Below, piece by piece: positions 36,901-50,400 of a stretch of DNA of 64,000 nucleotides. Both the position numbers and the translations under genes were made by a program. The notes under the pieces are model-generated. The model had not been told where the DNA came from. It ran no database searches and saw only the letters and a list, made by a program, of their open reading frames with translations. The DNA comes from Trichoplax sp. H2 (taxonomy: Eukaryota; Placozoa; Uniplacotomia; Trichoplacea): the NCBI GenBank assembly GCA_003344405.1, contig NOWV01000009.1:868001-932000 (forward strand), written 5' to 3'. Position 1 is the stretch's first letter. Each line of letters opens with the position of its first letter.

Positions 36901-39900
36901 AGTTTAAGAAATTCCAATTCTGAAGTTAGACTAAAATAATGTACGTATATTAGATTTGAGTGCATACTATGCACACTGTACATTCTACTGCATTGAGCGT
37001 CATAGGCGCGACACTCTCAGATATTAACACAATATGCAAGTGGTACTCGCCAGTACAGTATCTCTCACAGTCAATTTCTCGAAATAAATTAGAGCACTAT
37101 CAATAGCTGACAGATTTAAAATTAAAACCAAGAACTATTAATTTTTAGTATAATATAAAGCATAGTGAAGATTAGCTTTCATTAATACAAATGTCTATAT
37201 GTCTAACACTTAATCGTACGCACCAAAAACCGCCAATATTCACAAGCAATAATGCTTAATCTTTAACCATAGAAATATATTAATTATGAATATATAATTT
37301 ATTTCTTTAAAACTACTTCGTTATGATTAAATTATTACTTAAGAAGTTGAGTAATAAACTTTAGAATTATAGGAAATACAATAATAATTGTTGGAAATGA
37401 TATCAAAAATTAAGTTTATTGACTAGCTGCTAAAAAATTTTACTATAAACTTGTATAGTGTTAATTTTAGACTGATTTATAAACATCGCTGCATTTGGTA
37501 ATTTGGCAATTTTGACAAAATTCTTCTATTATTACACCTTTCTACATAAGAAAAGGTTATAAATACTAATTTAAAAATAGTTATCTTACAAGATTTAGCG
37601 TTTAATCGATATTTAAAAATCGATATTTATTCAGTGTAGAATTCTACCTAAAATGCGTATAAATTTTGACATAAAATTAGTTATTAATGATAGTTGCCCT
37701 CTTAAGTGCTGTACATGTTTGTAATTTTTAATGTAGTTATCATCATTGATGCTCCTAAATAAGCATTGCAGAATGATATGCCGCATAATTCATGACCTAC
37801 TATATAAGTTACGATGCTTTAGCATTGAACAGCTAATACAACGCTAAACGTTATAAGCAGACAAAGTAAAATAGAGATCTTTGATCAGTTCGTTACGAAA
37901 TATTGATTCGCCTGCAGAAAATCACAAGACATCATAACTTTTAGAAAATGCTTTCCAGTTTCATACAATCTGTAAAGAACAACCTTCAAACTCACTAATG
38001 CGATTCTATAACTGAATCAAAATCTATACGAACTTATCAATAAGCATTGATGATGTAATGCATTGCTTCTGTTAAATATCAGAAAGATCATAAATATTTT
38101 GCGAATTTAAAAAGTGCAATGTGTTGCTTTAAAATGTCATTAAAAAATTGCCAATGTTTCTATGATACTTGATAACTTAATCGTTTATTATACATACTGT
38201 ACTTATTGGGAGGTAATGGATAAGTGAGCAATAAGCACTGTCTGGCTTGAGTTAAGGTGCAAGTCAGTTGTCTACTCATCTCATGCCTACCAACATGTTG
38301 CATCGCTGTAATGTAACTAGGTATGAGGATTGTAGACTATCAACCATATTTAGTACGATTTATGGTGGCGTAATTTTCTATATTTAAATATCTTAATACA
38401 TATTTAGTAGTTCATAACCATAGACTGTAGCGGAAGATTCCATGCTAGAGTAGAAATGACCATACGCGTATGCAGTAAGGCGTCAAATTACTATTATGAT
38501 TAGAGGTTAAAATAGAACTGTAATTCATATATTAGGATATGGCTAGTTCATCGTGCTCTGACTGGTAGAAATGATATCTACATAAATACTGTAGTAGTTT
38601 CCATATTGGATTAATGAGTGTCCGTTGTAAAATGTAATTACTAATAATAATCTGAATATGTGTAAAATATGGTGGAATGTTGCTAGGTTGATTATAGCTG
38701 CGAATGCTACGAAAAGTATATAAGTTGGTAACTTAGATTATTCTAGTAGTTCTTTTTAGAAGTCTTTAGTAGTTGTATTCGACTAGAGTAGATGTGAATA
38801 CATTATCTTTGTGTAAGATCTAATAAAGTTCTAATTTTCTACAAATTTGGGATTTCCGTGATCATTTACATCACAATCGCAAACAAATCAAGCGATCATG
38901 AATATTTGAAGGTTCCTGTATAATACCGCTTTAAGATTAGCATTTTTTATTAAGGGTTATTGCTCAAGGAACATTAGATACCTCAGGTTGGCATTATAGC
39001 TATTATAGCGATTAGTAGTATTTATGATATGCCCAAATTGTAATTATAGCATGTTGGCAGTTTCTATAGAGAAGAAACAGTAGTTAAAGGTCCATAGTAT
39101 GACCTCTAATGCAACACAGAATGGGGCCATAATTGACGAATTGTTTTGTGGTAGATGAGTAGTAATTTATCAAATACCCATAATACTTTGTTACAAGCGT
39201 CTCCACTAATTCATTGTTATATTAACTAGGATGAAGCACCAAAGATTGTTTCACCATCTGTCTTGGACTTTGTTAGTTTAAAACTATTGATAGATTTTTA
39301 TCATAAATTATACTGTATTCTAGTTAATCACTAGAAAATCACAATATCACCGCTCACACCAAATTAACAATCAAAGCATTATGTATTGCTGTTAAGTAAC
39401 TTTAAACCAGTAGAAAGTATATACTATTAGACACGATCATAACTATCAGTCGTTGGATTGATTTCTTTTCAGTACAACAGAACTATATCCTCGCAATCAT
39501 GAATCAGCAAGATTGCTTTCAGATGTATGCACGGAATATAGAACCAGAGTGCATAATGCATATCGTGCCTTTACGCCACTCATCAGCATTTAAACTACAA
39601 TATCGCATTTCGCGTGTCTGTATTCTGTCAAATATGAAATTCTTACTCCGTGTTTGGTACATAAAAATTCTTTTTATCTATAGTCAGTAAGAATCAGAGG
39701 TTATACGGGTATAAAACAGGAGCCTATTATTAGAGACTTGCACTTTGCGAACAATATGCATAATTCCAATTAACTAGTCGGACATTCTGCGCGCGATACT
39801 TCTCGTACTTGTCTACCGAGTATAATATTTTAGCATATTACCTGTAACGTGTATTCTGTAATATTATATTTCATTGGAAAAACACTCATTTAGAGATCAA

Positions 39901-41174
39901 AATCAAAATCATGTCGATCGCTATGTAAAGAGGTATACACTTCACTGATATTAACACTAATACGATACCATTACGTCCCTGCGTGTTCTTGTACAGTCTT
40001 TGAGGTCAGCGTATAGACTCTATCAGCATAAAACTTTAGCGTATTAATAGTAAGCTACAATTTATTGATTCTATACTTTGAAGTATGAAGATATCAATCA
40101 ACCAAATTCTATAGTAAACTGTACACGTGAGATCTTAATACGATATATAGTAATCTTCACATAATTTTTCTAACGTATTCTATTTTGGGGATTGCTACAT
40201 CAACACGGTGAGGAAACATCTTAACTTAAATATTGTGCAATTATAATTATTACATTGACAATTATGGTACGCCTCATGCACTCAGGCAGAAATGGTCACG
40301 CTTGCCGTGTGTGCAACTATTGTATAAGGATTTGCCTACACTGTACAGCACAACTATTTCACAGGCAGATCATACATATTACAGTACTAAACAGGTAATG
40401 ATGATATCAGACGTTTCCTCATCTGAAATTTCTAGTAAAATATCTCATAGAACTTTAAAAATAGGCTATGAAGATAGGTTACAATTTGTAATTATGAATA
40501 TTTTAACTAATAAATGCGGATAATCCAACAGAAGCTTTCTAGGACAGTAAAATGACCAATTATATTATCAACGAGGGAAGAACAACTTAAAATCCGACTT
40601 TAATATCTTACTACTACTACTGTAATAGTTACTATAACGTGAATAATACACAGTGCTTAACTAATGATAATTTCCTGTACCGTCATTTAACAGTCATGAT
40701 AACATTAGCAGTTATTCTAAGCTCCTTGAAATTTAAGGAATAAAGAAATGCTTCAAAATTATAGCCATACACGGTGAGAATTGTAAGATAGACCTAGTAA
40801 AGATTTTATGGATAATGATTAAGATAAGCAACACAAAAATAGATTAATTTCATCGCTTACTGAATACTTTAGTAGGTAAAATGAAACAATTATATCATAA
40901 GAGTAATATAGTCAAAACCTGGAAGTGAACAGTTTTGGGTTCTGAAAATCATAGCACATGTGAATACTTACTTTGCAACATATTACGTGATGTCGAGAAT
41001 ATAATGAGAACTCTGCAATCACGACTCCACGTTATCGTCATATTCACCCAACTTTGGTTGGTTTTCGCTAAGACTAAGATCATCAAGGTTCTAAACAGAA
41101 AATGTCGATCACGATTATTAATATTATTAATTAAATAAAGAAAAACCTTCACTGGTTAAAAATCCTGATCATAC

Positions 41175-44100
41175 CTCCAGTTCTCGCATAACTTCATCTA
41201 GGAAATCTGTCGACTCTTCTTTATAAACAACAGCAAGTTTTATAGCATTCCGAAAAACCTTATTACATACATTAAGAGAATACATAGTTTAACATATTGT
41301 AAGAGAACGTAAATATGTTTATCATTGCAATAGCTCAACTTGCCAGAAGAGCTTTTCGAGTCTAAAGCACTTCAATAGGAATACGCGTATCTCTCACTAT
41401 CGACAATCGTGATGTAAAAGACTACACACTTAAAATGTTATTCAAGATTTATTATGAAATCTAACCTTGACAACATTTGTTCCATCGGAAGCAGATACAA
41501 AATAAAATGGTAAATTATGTTTTTTCACAAAATTAAACGATTTCTTCGTAATACTGAAATCCACTGCAAATTGTGAGCATAATTATGCATTAGTAGGATA
41601 TTCGAATGATAAAAATAGCTGTGAATCAATATAGTTTTACGAAATTTAATACTGATATTCAATGTCTTCGAATCTCAATCATGTAAGAAGTTCTACAAAT
41701 TTGAATTAACAATTACATCTTCTTACCATCAATCTTATTTGCAACCACCACACATGGGATTGATGGCCTGTATTCTCGTAATTCTTTGTACCACCTACTT
41801 AAATTCTTATACGTTATTTTTCTAGTAACGTCAAAGGTCTAAAAATGGAAATCATTCTTATAAATCATTTTTGTTTAAATCCGCTTTGTTTCTTTTAAAT
41901 CCCATTATCGGTAACGGAGTTAATAGGCATAAATACGACATAGTATATCTTAATGATCACTACATGACGTACATACACGTATACATTCTCATATCAAAAT
42001 TGAAATTTTTCATTATTAAGTCAAGCCGGACACTTACAAGAATGCATGCATGGGCTTGATGATAGTAGGAAGGATGTAAACTTGCAAATCTTTCTTGGCC
42101 TGCAGTATCCCATATATCTTAGCCAGTTAAATAAAAGAAATTAAAATAATTTTGACTTCATTCAAACAACAGTTTAATTAGACAAATAATTTCATACGAA
42201 AAAACTCGAGAATCACAAGGATATATATTTGATTACTATTTCAGCCAAATATGCCATTGAACATGATCGAAAGGACTTACCAACTCCAATAGACTTGCCA
42301 TTCATTGTTGTGTTATATCGAAATAGTGTCAAGGCATAGGTAGACAGTTGCTGTGGTTTACTTTCAGATGGGTCAAGGTAAAATTCGTAGTAAAATATCA
42401 CGGATAAAGTAAATTATAATAATGATCACCCATGCCATTTTATCAATTGCTAAGACGATAACCAATACTTTCATAAATAATTATAATTATTGATCGTAAA
42501 GTATTCACTATAGTTAAGCCAAATATTAAAATTGTAAACAATAGCTTTACTGTATGTAGTTAAATGGTTACATTTTTTGCTATTTTTGTATAAATTCATA
42601 GGCTTCAAGTATATGAATTATGAAATATTTATCAACCGATATTACAGTAATAATTTACTTAGGTCCTCTAAGATTGAATTCGAATGACATCTGCAAGTAA
42701 TTTTCTTCTACTACGAGATACAGAACTATTTCACTCATACTTTGCTATAAGCTGTGCAAGGTTCTATTCATTGCTATACTTATAGAAATACTGTAATCAC
42801 AAAGTATCCATGTGATCCATCAACGTTATCTAAGATTTTTTACATTTAATGAATTAAATAAAACTATTGATTAGGAAGAAATATATATAAATATTCTCGC
42901 AATTAATCTTGTAAATTTCTTAAATCAACTTAATTTAACCCTACAACTTCATACTTTATGAATCTTTTTTAAAAATTTTTTGCAGCATTTAAGAAGAATG
43001 CTTGTAAAAGATGGGAAGATGAGCCTATTAAAATTATCTATTCAATTTTAAAAAGATACTAATCGTCCATCAGAAATCTTTCAACTAACCTAAAGTAGAT
43101 ATGAAAAATAAGAGAAAGGAGACACAAGTTAGGCAAGCATCATTATTAATTATAATTAATTATCAACGTACGACTGTCTTTACATAGAATTGAACACAAT
43201 CATTACCGCATGCATTCATAATTGCACACTATTTACTCTATTATCTTTGATATATTGTATCTTACTCATAAATGTAGAGTAAATTTATCACCCGATTAAG
43301 ATTTGACCGAATTACTTTATCACTAACTTTCTTATACTGCAAAGGTGTAATCTTAAGTTTTTGTAAACTTCGGAAGATTATTTAGATCAAGCGATTGAAA
43401 TCTAGCATGTTTATTATAGTCCTATTGAGAAGTATGCTCTTAAGTGCCCAGAGTACTATGCCATTAAATAGATTTTTACGAGCTGTATTATTTAAGTTGC
43501 CATAATTTTTACTTAAATAAAAGTAAGATTTCACAGTAATTTAACTGTGATTACTACCATAGTTGGTTATATAGTAATGCTACAAATTACTCGAGTCTTC
43601 TTCATACCCTTTGAGACTTAGACTTGGACTGTGCCGATAATTTAGTCGATATATGGTAGACAATGTATATTCTATAAAGAATTCGTTTCAAATTAAACAA
43701 ACAAATGAATGCGTATTAGCATTTGCTCATGGAGGACTAATTACTCATCATGCTTATTGCTTTATCACACATAAATACGCGTTAAGTCATAACAAACTGT
43801 ATTCAGAGATTATTTGCCAATACGTACTACTTGTCACTTCCTGAATTATCATCAAACAATATACTAAACGAATTAAAGCTATAACTTAATGAGCAACTTG
43901 CAAACTTGTCATTTTCAATAATTAATTTTTAAACCAACTCGTTTATACGTCATTCATTAATTGCTAGTAACCGGGAATCAGCGTACCATATAACTATATT
44001 AACCACAAAATTAATGGCATAATTCAATAACTTGGGCTACACTCTGAATATTCTAACTTCTTTGGAAATTGGTTATAAAATTAACGGTAAGTACACAAAT

Positions 44101-46438
44101 TTATCTACAGATTCATTTTTCATATTACAGTATACTGTATACTTTTCACTCTACAACGGCTAATGGAATAGGTCTACAGTAGACGCCGTTCACTATTTTG
44201 CATGGTATATTACTTAACTGCACCCTATTCTGATGCCTGTATGTAAAATGTATAAAATACCGATAAAATATGGGTTTACTGTTCTTATTAATTCCAAACG
44301 TCACAAAGATATACTCTACCATATTATACTACAATGAAAAGACCAATAGAAAGTAAGTAAATCGAAATTTGAAATCATCCAGGTAGCATAAACATGACAG
44401 TATTTGCAACACATAGAAGACTATTTATAAATCAATTAAATTAAACTATTAAATGTAAGAGTAACCGGCAATACACCGTAAATCGATATTTATCGTGGGT
44501 AGCAGTACAGTAAACTGACAAGTTTCTTATCATTAGCTTTGGTATATAGTTTCTAATTTAAAGTTATTCTCAGTTTGTTTTATAAATTACAATTTACATT
44601 TACGCAAAAAACACAATAGATCAACCAGAAACAACTACTTGAAACTGTCTCAGCCTCCCAGCCATATTAACGCTTCGCGGCCGAGTGAGTGGGTGCTTCA
44701 CATGGCAGTGATACATATACATTTATACGGTATTTATATTTATAACTTAAAAATTATCTAACACAAAATGTTAAAAGTTTCGAAACCAACCGCATTTGAG
44801 ATATATCCAGTAAGTTCGGTAAGTACCGAAACATTTATTACCGGTATTCATTCTCATATGTATTCACTGTCACCACATAAATCACTGACTCAATCAACTG
44901 CACCTTATGAGGGTAGCAAACATCCCCGCCGGAATCCCTTATATTTATACTATATGTAAAATATTATCATGGTCTACTAGATGTAATTTAGTAGTCCATA
45001 ATATACTGTATATATATAATAACATTCTCTTTTTGTGTTACATTATACCCGATTGCCCGTACATCCACAATGTCAAGAGAGATTGTAGAAATTCCTCCTT
45101 TTTGTATATTGTTGATGATTAATCTTATTATAATTGTTACTAGCTTAATTAACCCGCACCAATAGGAGAATTAAATATTCAAGATAACACAGTATAATTT
45201 ATATATGTTCATATGTAATGTATAAATTGTATAGCTTTGGCCTCGGTCGTATATTTTGTAAACTGCATACTGTATAATGGGTATGTAAAGTTTTTAGGGG
45301 CTGTGTATTTGTAAATACAAAAAAGTGATAGTCTCGCAATCATAGAGGATAGAGCTAGTACGCGATATAATTAGCGCCTGTAGTTTATAACTACGAGTGA
45401 TTCAATACTTTAGTTGCTCGTTTTATACAGTACTACTTTCTGGTAATATCGTTCTCCATAAGTTACAAGCAAATCATTTAAAAGCTAGCTCTTCTTGGAT
45501 ACTGTAACAATCGGATCAGCCTAACAATCAATAAATGAGACATTGCAGTACAGTATTTCGTATTACACATACAAGTATGTACGTTCGCTATAAATTGTTT
45601 ACGTTTACTTAGGAATTTAATACATAATTTTGCATATATTACTGCCAAACACATCAATACTGTACAGAATAGATGATAATCAAATCGATGAGGATAATGT
45701 AATTTGCTCATATATCGTTACACTGAAGGTAACTTAATACCCAAGTTATCGGTGATAAAACATGCTAACGTTATCAATTTGCAGTTAATTAATATACTGT
45801 ACATAGACAGTTCTATAGTATCTCTTCAGCTACTGACATTGGAACCAGAGTTTTATCCTTTAAATAAATAAATTAATTAATTATACAGCAAATGGTATTT
45901 TGATGGATGCTTGCTCTTGTAAAGTATACAGTACTGTACTGAGACTCTGAGAGTACAGTACTGTAGCTGGTTACAGAACTTTTTAAATTTTAAAACGATC
46001 GAACTGATCACAACGTAGCGATAAGTAAATGTTAAATGTTAATATTGATCTAGTCAGTACTCGCTCTTGGTCTCGAAAGTTCCTGAGTACAGGAACCTTA
46101 GAGATGAATGACAAGGATACACTTGAAGATTGATCATTAATTATAATTATAGTAATCGGCCATAATGAAGTACAGTACTGGCTGCACTATGTACAGTATG
46201 ATACTATTACATAAATACTTCACTACGCCGCTCTTGGTATGTGTTTTACATCGTTATATGTACTATGCACACGATAATAGATATTAACGTGAAATGTTTC
46301 CTTTATCTGTTGAAATGTCACTTACTTTGATTTGCCAACTGCACTGTCTCCAAGGCAAATAATTTTAATTTTGGCGGTTGTAGAATCGTCATCGTTGTCG
46401 TAATCGAAGTCCTCGTGTATCTCTTCAGAAGCCGCCAT
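41175..46438 (-). CDS. RABL2: RABL2 small GTPase, last exon not located
   Basis: Rab-like GTPase that promotes intraflagellar transport entry at the ciliary base. Seven exons join in frame to 199 codons: 46326-46438, 43060-43089, 42281-42360, 42038-42117, 41727-41838, 41466-41563 and 41175-41258. Human RABL2 is about 228 residues, so a final exon of some 25-30 codons is missing and lies to the left. Visible motifs: P-loop GDSAVGKSK (after an acidic [14 protein letters not shown] leader), [13 protein letters not shown] in switch I (RABL2-specific), [11 protein letters not shown] in switch [10 protein letters not shown] (base recognition) and [10 protein letters not shown]. The product has no C-terminal prenylation CAAX in the part seen, as expected for RABL2. 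Exon 2 is only 30 nt. The start codon is 753 bases from that of CCDC112 on the opposite strand. Confidence 0.93.
45924..45966. repeat. Short pentamer array in RABL2 intron 1
   Basis: Two inverted CAGTA/TACTG blocks around a short spacer, within the long first intron (43090-46325) of RABL2. Confidence 0.7.
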
Positions 46439-46500
46439 TTTCGATTTGCTCTGCTGACTTTTTTAGCTGCATCCAATGAACGCTGTGCCGTATCGTATCG

Positions 46501-46665
46501 TGTACTGTACAGCCATGGGCTACTAAAGATACAGTACAGTACAGTACTGTACTGTACTGTACTGTACGTGAGTGCCATTGGAGTACAGTACAGTACTGTA
46601 CTGTACAATCCATCTCTATTTTACTTCAGCACAGTACAGTACATTGTACGTATGATACAATGTAC
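46501..46665. repeat. CAGTA/TACTG pentamer array between RABL2 and CCDC112
   Basis: Includes a run of about 35 bases with a CAGTA-to-TACTG switch at 46530-46566. ORFs on both strands across it (46318-46672) are repeat-derived. Confidence 0.86.
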
Positions 46666-46779
46666 AGTATAGCACCTTCACTGGTGCATGCTACAGTGCA
46701 TTACTAGTGATTAGTAAAAGGTACAGTCTACAGTATAACAACAGTCTGAGTTCTAGAGATCGATAGTCTGTAACAAGGT

Positions 46780-47045
46780 ACTGTACACAGACGTACTGTA
46801 CAGTACAGACAATACGGTACTACTGCATAGTTCCTGGTACTGTAGTACTGTACAGTACAGTACTGTACTGTACAATGAACATGTTGACGCGTTTTAAATT
46901 TTTCACTTACTGAACTGTACAGTACTGTACTGTACAGTACAGTACAGTACTGTACAGTACACTACTGAGTGTAATACTGTAGGTGTACTGAACAGTACAG
47001 TACTGTACAGTACTACTGTACAACACAATGACATCAGTAAAGTAC
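46780..47045. repeat. CAGTA/TACTG pentamer array upstream of CCDC112
   Basis: Dense array with at least eight orientation switches, ending about 150 bases before the first CCDC112 start codon. Confidence 0.86.
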
Positions 47046-47138
47046 TGTAATGTGAATAATTTTCAAATAATTAATTAATTACAAGCTTTTTCGAGATTTT
47101 TAGCTTTAAGTTGTGTTAAACAATTTTACCATAACATT

Positions 47139-47458
47139 AAACATTATATTACCAACAACGGCGACTGTACTGCAGCCTGGAAAGTAATGGCATGGCAGAT
47201 GACGAAGATCTCGTAAATATTCACCATACTAATTCGACAGTTTAGAATATTATTATACTGTACAGTATACTGTATATAATCGTTTAAAGCTTACTGTAAA
47301 ACATTATATTACCAACAACGGCGACTGTACTGCAGCCTGGAAAGTAATGGCATGGCAGATGACGAAGATCTCGTAAATATTCACCATACTAATTCGACAG
47401 TTTAGAATATTATTATACTGTACAGTATACTGTATATAATCGTTTAAAGCTTACTGTA
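47139..47458. repeat. Perfect 160-bp tandem duplication carrying the CCDC112 start exon
   Basis: Bases 47139-47298 and 47299-47458 read the same as far as I can compare them by eye. Each unit holds ATGGCAGATGACGAAGATCTC followed by a GTAAAT donor, and a small pentamer cluster (TACTGTACAGTATACTGTA). Confidence 0.93.
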
Positions 47459-50400
47459 TACTGTACAGCATAGTATGTCAAGGTTCTTTAAACCTTAATA
47501 AAGTGAAGATTCTCCGTTTCTATCTACTGTACAGTACAGTCTGGTATACAATAATAACACTATCATAAATAACAGTACTGTACAGTACAGTACAGTGTGT
47601 ATACTCGTATAGCTAGCTATCTATGTACAAAATGTAATATTGATTGATAATAAAATCGAAAATCTATCTGCTTGAGAAGTCTAAATAAGCTTAAACTTAT
47701 TACCGCTGCATTGCTGCTTTAATTAATACATGTAAATAGTAAATTTTTACAAAATTTTTACATATGTTTCTACAACTACAGATGCACGATACGGGTCGTA
47801 ACTCAAAGACAGCAATCGAGATTAAATCAGAGAAACAAAAGAAATCTGAGTTATTATCCAAAATTGATCAATTAGAAATTAAGTAAGACAGCTAGTCCTG
47901 AACAATTAGTATAGAACGTTGAGGACGTTCCTGCTACTCATAACGTGTTGTAAACAGCTTTTCAGTTGTTTGAGTACATCTAACAAGCGATGATTCTGGT
48001 AATAGGGCAACGGTCCTTTCAAAGGAAAGAGCTACTCAACTGTACCATCGTAAAGGGCAATTTCGAGAAGAATTTCAAGTATTTGAAGAATTGGATCTCA
48101 AATTTGAACATGATCGAAAGATTGAAAGTAGTGCTAAAACTTTTGTAGTAAAACAATTTCAGCCTTACTTAGTGCTATTATATTGAAGTACATCTAGTCA
48201 GCAACTGATATACATATTTTATTTTAAGGTCTAAATACGATGGTCTGTATGTTTTTTTAGGGAATCAGATTAAACAGCAGTTGCATAGACTCAGACTGCT
48301 AGTTGAGAAATTTCAAAACAACTTAATGGAGATAAAACCGTCTCCAGCTTGTGAGTAAATATTGCATATACTTTTAAAAGTACACATAATCTGAATTAAA
48401 TGCTCAACGATAAAAATACAGATATTAAAATTGCTTTTACATTATTCATTCATGTTCAAACGTAAATCCTGGATTCATGTACTGTGCATTGTGCATGTTC
48501 TAACCATATGTAAATTTAGTTATTGAAAAATTGCGAGAATCAATGGAAGAGATTGAAAACGCTATAAACAATTTTAAAGCAAAACAACGTGATAGGTAGG
48601 CTTTAGTAGATACCATTACAGTATTTAGCTCTCGTTGTAGTAGTTTCTTTATTAGTAAGTAGCATATTAAAAAGATATTGTTGCAATTAATTTCTGCTGG
48701 CGATACTGTACGTATAAAGATATACGTATATACGCGTACTGCATATTTTCTGTGTGTACGCCAATATTGCAGTCAAAATAGTCTTACATCATTTTCATAA
48801 GGTTTACACCGGTTCTTTACTACGTCGATCATTCTTCTGTAAATGATTTCATGATACAATTTGTGCAAGTAATGATGTTTCTATTTGATGTAAAGTACAT
48901 CACTAGAAATATACATTATCAATATTTGGTACAATTAGTAAGATATCACAAACTTTTGCTGGGATAGCTATGAAGAGTTACTGAAAGAAGAAAAAATAAC
49001 TGCCAATGAAATCTTAGCGATAGAAAATAAAATTGACTCTTGGGCAAAAGGTCCCATGTTGCCAACTAGCGGCAACGGAAGTACAAGCAAAGTCGTTACA
49101 TCAAATGAAGCTTCGGTTCCAGAAGAGATTTCAACATTTGAGGTAGCAATTATATAAAATTCTCAATGATTATAATATTATATACTATAAAAGTTAATAT
49201 TTTATAAGAGCTGCTTTTAAATCGTGACGAAATTAACTTCTTTAACTTCTTAGAAATTTCTGGTACGAAATGGCGGACATCGCGGAGGCTGGGACGAATA
49301 TGATCACAGTATTTTTATCAGATTAAGGAAGAAATTTAAGGTAATTCAATATTCGATCTTTCTTCTAGTCAATAAACTTAAAAGGTTAAGGTTAAGACCT
49401 TATTTTAATCACAAACTATTCGTAAAGTCCAGATCTCTTCAGTAATGATAATGATTTTAAAATGAACGAAATGCATCTAATTTAGTTGATTATCCAAGTT
49501 CCTACTAAGACATACATTATATGTTCTGTGTTAATGCAAGAAAATCAGAAAAATAATTTTTCCCGATTTAATAACTCACTGAATGTCAAAATGCGCTAAT
49601 TTTATTAACAATTTATTAAGGTTCACCAAGAATTTCTAGAAGAAGCATTGAGTCAAATTCCTGGTAAATCGATGGAAGAAATACAACATCATGAACAGTG
49701 GTATAGTGAATATGCTAAACTTTTAGAAAATAAGAAAATTGCTATTGAGAAATGGAAAAAAGCCAAGGATGTTAGCATCGACTATTGCAATCATTTATAG
49801 GAGAAAAATTGTTTAACATGTTATTTTATACTGGTAGGAAGAAAAAATCGAAATAACAACAAAAATTGATATGGAGACAAAATCTTTAGCCGAGAAAGAA
49901 AAAGCTAAACAAACAGCACTAGCTAAGAAACTACAAGAAGAGAAGCAAGAACGTTCGGAAAAGCTTCGTAATTGGAAAGTAAAAATTACAACATGATGTT
50001 TTAAGTAGCGGAAATATGATTTTACTTTATCAGTAACAGAAGCCATCCATTTAAACCTGTGCAGCATGAAGATACGAACTACTAATATCTTTTGTATTAT
50101 GAAATAGATGAAGAAAGACCTTGAAAAAGCCCTGGAAGAAGAGAGAAAAGCTAAAGAAAATATGGAAAAGATGGAAGAACACAGGAAAGAAAGGAAAAAA
50201 CAGGTCTTTGCATTGAATTTAAATTAAATGACTATTTTAGATCGATTTTTAGATGACAATACCCATTCCAATGCAACCTAATTCTAAATTTTATACCTTG
50301 TAATTCTGTAGCTACAAGTTAAGGAACAAGTTAGAAAAATGCGGCAGCAACGTGAAGCAGAAAAAATGGAAATTCGGTTACTCGAAGAAGCAATGCGATC

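Larger units (their letters stand above)
28648..41174. other. Gene-poor region between PDE3 5' end and RABL2 3' end
   Basis: About 12.5 kb, AT-rich, with no family-recognisable exon on either strand. The first 2.3 kb (28900-30900) holds pentamer arrays upstream of PDE3. The remainder is nearly free of them and shows only short unsupported ORFs (31621-31809, 39499-39690, 40233-40523) and one GC-richer mini-ORF at about 34255. It may hold the last RABL2 exon, non-coding RNAs, or a rapidly evolving gene. Confidence 0.5.
46439..47191. promoter_or_regulatory. Shared divergent promoter region of RABL2 and CCDC112
   Basis: The 753 bases separate the two start codons on opposite strands. More than half of it is pentamer array (about 46501-46665 and 46780-47045). 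No TATA box stands out. A promoter is inferred from the head-to-head arrangement only. Both neighbours act at the cilium or its base, so co-regulation is plausible. Confidence 0.55.

Noticed and set aside
39499-39690. Plus-strand ORF MNQQDCFQMYARN... as an isolated gene
   Set aside because: Short, no recognised domain, no partner exons and typical of chance ORFs in this composition.
40390-40440. Minus-strand ISDEETSDII stretch as the last RABL2 exon
   Set aside because: Acidic as expected for the RABL2 tail, but the available AG acceptors give the wrong phase after exon 41175-41258.
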